Assembly: GCA_015520145.1 (NCBI GenBank)
Contig: WAQR01000132.1
Coordinates: 1-9,652, forward strand
Reading direction: 5' to 3'
Source: Candidatus Hydrothermarchaeota archaeon
GTDB taxonomy: Archaea > Hydrothermarchaeota > Hydrothermarchaeia > Hydrothermarchaeales > WAQR01
DNA length: 9,652 nt
Every line of letters begins with the position of its first letter. Position 1 is the stretch's first letter. A model generated the notes under the pieces. The model ran no database searches, was not told the DNA's origin, and worked only from the letters and a program-made list of their open reading frames with translations. The position numbers and the translations under genes are program-made. Positions 5,402 through 9,652 of this stretch are shown one piece after another.

Positions 5402-6967
5402 ATGACGCGATGTATAGTAATTGGTCTGGACGCAGCATCCTGGGATATTATTAAGCCCTTAATCAAAAGGGACAAACTCCCAAATATCACGAAGATAATC
5501 AAAGATGGAATCTCTGCACCACTGAAATCTACCCATCCACCAATAACTCCTGCCGCATGGAATTCCATGATTACTGGTGTGAATCCTGGAAAGCATGGCA
5601 TCTTTGACTTTTTTGAGCAAGATCCAGAGACATATTCAATTAGACCTGTTAGTTCACTTTCACTTAGAGCGAAGACTCTTTGGGAAATTCTAAATGAAAA
5701 CGGTTTCAAAGTTGGCATTGTAAACTTTCCAGTTTCCTATCCTCCTCCTAAAGTGGAATCCTTTTTCATCTCTGGCCTATCATCTCCTGAGCAGGGGACT
5801 TATGCACATCCAGCAAAATTAATGAAGTACCTGAAAAAGAAAAACTATAGAATTCATCCCCGATTCTCATACAAAAAAGGACTAGAAAGAGAGTATTTTG
5901 AAGAAATAAAAGAATTGACAGATATTCAATCAAAAGTAGCCTTCGAGCTGATGAAACGAGAAGACTGGGACGTATTCTTTGTAGTTTTCATGGGATTAGA
6001 TTGGATCCAGCATTATTTATGGGACTATGAGATATCTCCAGGGATCAGTGCAGTCGAACGCTTTTATGAGTACATAGATGAAAAAATTGGACCATTTCTC
6101 GAAAACGTAAGTTCAGGAGATTATGTATTTATTGTTTCTGACCACGGTATGAAGGAAATCAAGGGTGAAATACATATCAATACTTTGTTGGAGAATTGGG
6201 GTTATTTAAAGAGGAAAGATTACAATCGGAGTATAAAAAACAAAATAGTTAATACTATTTTAGATACGGGGCGAAAACTACCTTTTGATTGGAAGATGTC
6301 AATTAAGAAAGTGATTCATAGCTCGTATATGGATACAATCTTAAGCTCTCAAAATCCCTTAAATGAATTCCACAATCAGATCAATTGGAAAGACACTAAA
6401 GCTTTTTCTTATGGTTTCATGGGGAGAGTGTACATCCATACAGAAAATAAATATTCTTTCGGTATAATAAAACCTGAAGATTATGGTGCGATGAGAGAAG
6501 AGATAATATCAAGACTAAAAGAACTGAAACATCCAGAAACCGGTGAAAACGTAATAGGGAGAATATTCACAAAAGAAGAAGTTTACGATGTAGATTCTAA
6601 TTCATGTCCTGATATAATCTTTAATTCCCTTGGTTTTAACTATATGATCTATAACGATTTTGACTTGACTTGGATCGGCCCATCTAAAGGGAGAAAAGCA
6701 GATCACAGCGAGGAGGGGATACTAATACTAAAAGGATATGGAACAAATGTTGCAAAAATCTACAAAATCGAAGATATTACACCCACAATTTTATCGATTT
6801 TTGGTATAGATGTTCCTGAATATATGGATGGAAAATGTTTGCTAAGAATAAATATTAAAAAGTCAGATGAACATTTCAATATCCCAGAGAGGAAATCGAA
6901 GGCGATATATTCAAAGAGAGAGGAAGAAGAAATAAAGAAAAGATTGGAAGGATTAGGATATTTATAG
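5402..6967 (+). CDS. Alkaline-phosphatase-superfamily phosphodiesterase (type I phosphodiesterase/nucleotide pyrophosphatase-like)
   Basis: The 521-residue protein has the full two-metal site of the superfamily: Asp10 in IGLDAASWD, the likely nucleophile Thr49 in PPITPAAWNSMITG, Asp200 and His204 in GLDWIQH, Asp247 and His248 in SDHGM, and His435 in ADHSEEG. Also typical are NPGKHGIFDF (61-70) and the C-terminal ending LEGLGYL. There is no signal peptide or membrane span, so it should act in the cytoplasm. Relatives hydrolyse or transfer phosphodiester groups, and homologues often sit in archaeal and bacterial glycan clusters, but the substrate is unknown. A role in trimming or transferring a phosphate-linked group on a nucleotide sugar or lipid-linked glycan is inference from context. 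GAGGT (5393-5397) lies five bases before the ATG. The gene is tightly placed between the flippase and a glycosyltransferase. Confidence 0.9.
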   Translation: MTRCIVIGLDAASWDIIKPLIKRDKLPNITKIIKDGISAPLKSTHPPITPAAWNSMITGVNPGKHGIFDFFEQDPETYSIRPVSSLSLRAKTLWEILNENGFKVGIVNFPVSYPPPKVESFFISGLSSPEQGTYAHPAKLMKYLKKKNYRIHPRFSYKKGLEREYFEEIKELTDIQSKVAFELMKREDWDVFFVVFMGLDWIQHYLWDYEISPGISAVERFYEYIDEKIGPFLENVSSGDYVFIVSDHGMKEIKGEIHINTLLENWGYLKRKDYNRSIKNKIVNTILDTGRKLPFDWKMSIKKVIHSSYMDTILSSQNPLNEFHNQINWKDTKAFSYGFMGRVYIHTENKYSFGIIKPEDYGAMREEIISRLKELKHPETGENVIGRIFTKEEVYDVDSNSCPDIIFNSLGFNYMIYNDFDLTWIGPSKGRKADHSEEGILILKGYGTNVAKIYKIEDITPTILSIFGIDVPEYMDGKCLLRINIKKSDEHFNIPERKSKAIYSKREEEEIKKRLEGLGYL

Positions 6968-6975
6968 GTGATTTT

Positions 6976-7848
6976 GTGAAAAATATTCCTTTAGTCTCCA
7001 TTGTAACCCCCTCCTACAACCAGGGGCGCTTCATAGAGGATACTATACTCAGCGTGAAGAATCAAGATTATTCTAATATAGAGCATATTATTGTAGATGG
7101 TGGATCAACAGATAACACAATAGAGGTTCTCAAGAAATATGAAGGTACCTACAACATGAGATGGATTTCTGAGCCTGACGAAGGGCAGGCGGATGCCGTG
7201 AATAAGGGGTTTGAGATGGCTAGAGGGGAGATCATTGGTTGGTTGAATTCTGATGATATTTACACAAATAGAAATTCGTTATCCTCTGTCGTAGATTGTT
7301 TTTTGATGAATCCTGAAACTGATATCGTTTATGGTAACGCAGTTCACATAGACGGAGGCAATTATATTAGAAGAGTTCGAATTTTACCTAAGTTTAATTT
7401 TCAACAGTTGCTAAGATTCTGTTATATTGTTCAACCATCCGTTTTCTTTAGGAAGCATGTTATAACCCAAAATAAACTAAATATTCATTCTGAATCTGCC
7501 CTGGACTACGAACTCTGGTTGAGGCTCGGGAAAGAATATAAATTCTATCACATAAATAAAATACTTTCAGCGGATCGGAATCATATCTGGAGAAAAATTA
7601 TTTATAAGAAAAATGAGTCAAATGAAGAGAGTATTCAGCACCAAAAGGATTTTGGACAAAAATTTGGTTTGAGATTTAATTTATTTAGAATTGCTGACAA
7701 AATTCAGGCAGGTTATTTTAGAGTGAAAGGTTTAAAATGTCTTTTTGATTTACGAAAAGAAGGGAACTTTTCAGTCAATCTCAAATTTAATGATAACTAT
7801 AAAATGATTAAAGATCAACTATATGGGGATTTTAAGAAATTATTATGA
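6976..7848 (+). CDS. Family 2 glycosyltransferase
   Basis: The 290-residue protein opens with the GT-A fold signature PLVSIVTPSYNQGRFIEDTI. Next come VDGGSTDNT (Asp41 and Asp46, nucleotide-sugar binding), SEPDEGQADAVNKG (65-78) and WLNSDD (89-94), which takes the place of the DxD metal motif. DYELWLRLG, further on, is the usual acceptor-side motif of this subfamily (WcaA-like). It should transfer a sugar from a nucleotide donor to a lipid-linked acceptor at the inner membrane face. Neither sugar can be told from the sequence. No membrane spans are seen; the last 80 residues are basic and may touch the membrane. The start is GTG 6976, with aggtga four bases upstream and nine bases after the previous stop. 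The next gene starts 13 bases after its stop. Confidence 0.93.
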   Translation: MKNIPLVSIVTPSYNQGRFIEDTILSVKNQDYSNIEHIIVDGGSTDNTIEVLKKYEGTYNMRWISEPDEGQADAVNKGFEMARGEIIGWLNSDDIYTNRNSLSSVVDCFLMNPETDIVYGNAVHIDGGNYIRRVRILPKFNFQQLLRFCYIVQPSVFFRKHVITQNKLNIHSESALDYELWLRLGKEYKFYHINKILSADRNHIWRKIIYKKNESNEESIQHQKDFGQKFGLRFNLFRIADKIQAGYFRVKGLKCLFDLRKEGNFSVNLKFNDNYKMIKDQLYGDFKKLL

Positions 7849-7860
7849 GGTGGAAAGGCA

Positions 7861-9297
7861 ATGGAAATATCTCCATTTGGATATTTTTTAATCCCTATTG
7901 GGACATTGCTTTTTATTATTGGCAGGAAATATCTTTTTTGGACATTCATAATTTCATTGGCATTTTTTAATACATCGATATTATACATAGATTCTATTAG
8001 CTTTTTTCTTAGAACTCCATTTTTCTTCATGACACTTTTAATCATACGCAAATCTATGGATATATGCGTATCAGGTCACACTCAGATTTACAAATCAAAA
8101 GAAAACATTTATTTATTTTTATTTATTTTTATTGCAGGTCTTTCCCTAATAATGCCACTTTATATAGATGGGAATATAATGACCTTCCCCTATGGGGGGG
8201 GCCTATATCCCATTAGAATAGAGCCTCTTTACTTTACTCTAACAAACATAACACAGTACATATATCTAATCTTTGGCGCGTTATCATTTTTAATACTAGG
8301 TAGTGAATTGAATTCACTTGAACGGATAAAAAAGGTATTTAAGGTATCTATCTTTTTAGGAATTTTAGTAATCTTAGTTGGTTTGTCTAATATGTTATTA
8401 AGAGTATTTGGGTATACTGGAACTAGCGAAAACATCTTCTATTTATTAGGTGCATCAGATATAAGTTTTAGGAATAAATATGTGCTTGGCATCCCTCAAA
8501 TGTACTCTATTACTGGCGAGCCCGGGTATATTGCCAGCTACTTACTATTTATATTTGGAATGGTTGCAATTCCGATTATGTTGAGAAAAAAAAGTCTACT
8601 GATTAAAAATTGGACCGTTCCAATATTTACTTTTATATTTGTCGGACTTATGGCGACACTGTCTACAAAAGCATATATGGGAATTATTATTTTACTAATT
8701 TCGCTTCTTTTTATGTCTTTACACCTGTTTAAGCCAGCATATTATTTTAAACATGCGATTAGAATCATTTTTTTGATATTTATTGCCATTATTTTCATAT
8801 ATTTTTTGTTTGATACCATATTTAGAGTATCGTTCGTGGATGTTATCTATAAAACTCTCATCAGTAAGTTAATGCTCGAAAGTGGGTCGGGAGCATTGCG
8901 TTGGTTTTATATTGTCGAGAATTTTAAACAGTTTTTACAATATCCCTTATTAGGACTTGGTATTGGAAGCACTCGGTCAACAAGTTTAATTATGGGTCTT
9001 TTGGCCAATTTGGGCATTTTAGGAACTATATTCTTTTTATTATTCAATGGCCATTTATTTTGTAAAATGTATAGAATATATGTCAAATCAAATCAAATGG
9101 ACCAGAAAGTTTTTTTGTTATCTATTATTATATCTTACCTCTCTCTTTTTGGTGTAATGTTGATTGGCGTTGAAATGGGAACTTCTTTTATCTTTCTTTA
9201 TTATTGGCTCTTAATGGCGATTATGTCCTCCTTCTCTCTAAACAAAATGGAGATGCATAAACAGGGGTTTAGCTCGCGAGCATATCTCAGGCGTTAG
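7861..9297 (+). CDS. Wzy/O-antigen-ligase-like polysaccharide polymerase, polytopic membrane protein
   Basis: The 478-residue protein is almost entirely hydrophobic helices, on the order of 10-12 spans. A longer polar loop lies at about 182-218, before ITGEPGYIASYLL (Glu220-Pro221). Further on, GSGALRWFYIVENF (Arg347) followed by YPLLGLGIGS (361-370) is the hallmark of Wzy_C/O-antigen ligase proteins, in which the conserved Arg lies in the large outward loop. Such proteins join lipid-linked repeat units into polymer or ligate glycan to an acceptor. Polymerase is favoured here because a flippase and a Wzz-like protein are in the same locus. The ATG at 7861 has gaggtgg (7847-7853) upstream. The gene is the most AT-rich of the window and contains two slippage-prone tracts (8111-8130 and 8194-8201). 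Polymerase versus ligase cannot be settled by sequence alone. Confidence 0.82.
   Translation: MEISPFGYFLIPIGTLLFIIGRKYLFWTFIISLAFFNTSILYIDSISFFLRTPFFFMTLLIIRKSMDICVSGHTQIYKSKENIYLFLFIFIAGLSLIMPLYIDGNIMTFPYGGGLYPIRIEPLYFTLTNITQYIYLIFGALSFLILGSELNSLERIKKVFKVSIFLGILVILVGLSNMLLRVFGYTGTSENIFYLLGASDISFRNKYVLGIPQMYSITGEPGYIASYLLFIFGMVAIPIMLRKKSLLIKNWTVPIFTFIFVGLMATLSTKAYMGIIILLISLLFMSLHLFKPAYYFKHAIRIIFLIFIAIIFIYFLFDTIFRVSFVDVIYKTLISKLMLESGSGALRWFYIVENFKQFLQYPLLGLGIGSTRSTSLIMGLLANLGILGTIFFLLFNGHLFCKMYRIYVKSNQMDQKVFLLSIIISYLSLFGVMLIGVEMGTSFIFLYYWLLMAIMSSFSLNKMEMHKQGFSSRAYLRR
8111..8130 (+). repeat. 10-base tandem repeat inside the polymerase gene
   Basis: The unit atttattttt is present twice in tandem, flanked by further att/ttt bases, and encodes part of a membrane helix (IYLFLFIFIAG). 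The unit is not a multiple of three, so gaining or losing one copy would shift the reading frame. It may only reflect AT-rich coding of Ile, Leu and Phe. Confidence 0.6.
8194..8201 (+). repeat. Run of eight G inside the polymerase gene
   Basis: Eight consecutive G encode Gly-Gly-Gly within YGGGLYP in an otherwise very AT-rich gene, with cccctat directly upstream. The present length keeps the frame open. Tracts of this kind can change length during replication and also cause sequencing errors. Confidence 0.6.
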
Positions 9298-9305
9298 GGA
9301 TTAAA

Positions 9306-9652
9306 ATGAAAATTGCAATAAATACGTTATCCATTAAGCCTAACCAGATGGGCGGCACAGAGACATTTTTGACTAATCTCATTAAAAATCTTATAAATTT
9401 AGATCCGAATGTGGATTTTTTTCTCATTGTCTCAAAAAATAACCAGAGCACATTTCCATTCAATTCAAAGAATATAAGATTCAAATTGATTAATTTTGAT
9501 AATACTTCTCAGATCAAGAGAATTTTTATCGAGCAAACGCTCTTGCCCATATGGTTAAAGAAGGAAAAAATAGATTGTCTTATCGCGCCAGGGAACACCG
9601 GCCTTTTGTATTCCCCGTGTAAAGTTATCGTAATAGTCCATGATATTATATT
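9306..9652 (+). CDS. GT4-type glycosyltransferase (group 1), N-terminal part, runs off the window end
   Basis: About 115 residues are visible, open to the last base. The start MKIAINTLSIKPNQMGGTET gives the MGGTETFLTNLIKNL motif of the GT-B N-terminal domain, where the glycine pair lines the donor/acceptor cleft. IEQTLLPIWLKKEKIDCLIA, followed by PGNTGLL and VIVIVHDII, matches the pattern EQ-x2-LP, D-x4-PGN, vHD of GT4 enzymes that act on polysaccharide precursors. The catalytic C-terminal domain with the EX7E motif lies outside. ATG 9306 follows agg (9296-9298) by seven bases and lies eight bases after the polymerase stop, so it continues the operon. Sugar specificity cannot be predicted. 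Confidence 0.88.
   Translation, partial: MKIAINTLSIKPNQMGGTETFLTNLIKNLINLDPNVDFFLIVSKNNQSTFPFNSKNIRFKLINFDNTSQIKRIFIEQTLLPIWLKKEKIDCLIAPGNTGLLYSPCKVIVIVHDII

Noticed and set aside
1..9652. CRISPR array, tRNA or rRNA
   Set aside because: No regularly spaced repeats with unique spacers and no tRNA or rRNA signature were seen on reading both strands. This was done by eye, without a covariance search.

Overview
The window is most of a surface-polysaccharide (exopolysaccharide, capsule or S-layer glycan type) locus, with every supported gene on the + strand. I think the host is an archaeon, possibly a methanogen-like or ANME-like euryarchaeon. The reasons are a TATA-like box about 30 bases before a start codon that lacks a Shine-Dalgarno site, a BRE/TATA-like element before gmd, and an MNT/HEPN pair and soluble phosphodiesterase of kinds common in archaea. 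This is an inference. No rRNA, tRNA or lineage marker is present, and a bacterial host is not excluded.

Region 1 (1-1741) is accessory and disturbed. It opens with the last 28 codons of a Wzz-type chain-length determinant. An MNT nucleotidyltransferase/HEPN RNase toxin-antitoxin pair (mntA-hepT) follows, with its own promoter and overlapping genes. Beyond it, the end of the wzz-like gene and its 3' flank appear again: 43-174 and 1300-1427 are about 130-base direct repeats that bracket the cassette. The second copy has lost the wzz stop codon and lacks the rest of the gene, so it is a remnant. Next comes a stretch that looks like a decayed small gene, then a perfect 14-base tandem repeat directly in front of the likely gmd promoter.

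Region 2 (1742-3732) is a two-gene GDP-L-fucose module, gmd and fcl. The genes share one base (TGATG), and both have complete catalytic motifs. This module is visibly richer in G+C than what follows.

Region 3 (3849-9652) is an AT-rich run of five closely spaced genes. They encode a Wzx-type flippase, a soluble alkaline-phosphatase-superfamily phosphodiesterase, a family-2 glycosyltransferase, a Wzy/O-antigen-ligase-like membrane protein, and a GT4-type glycosyltransferase cut off by the window end. Most have a recognisable Shine-Dalgarno site, so they are probably co-transcribed.

Read together, the locus suggests this pathway: Gmd and Fcl make GDP-L-fucose, glycosyltransferases build a lipid-linked repeat unit in the cytoplasm, the flippase moves it across the membrane, the Wzy-like protein polymerises or ligates it, and the Wzz-like protein sets chain length. 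The toxin-antitoxin pair is not part of that pathway and looks like a passenger or defence/stability cassette placed next to wzz.
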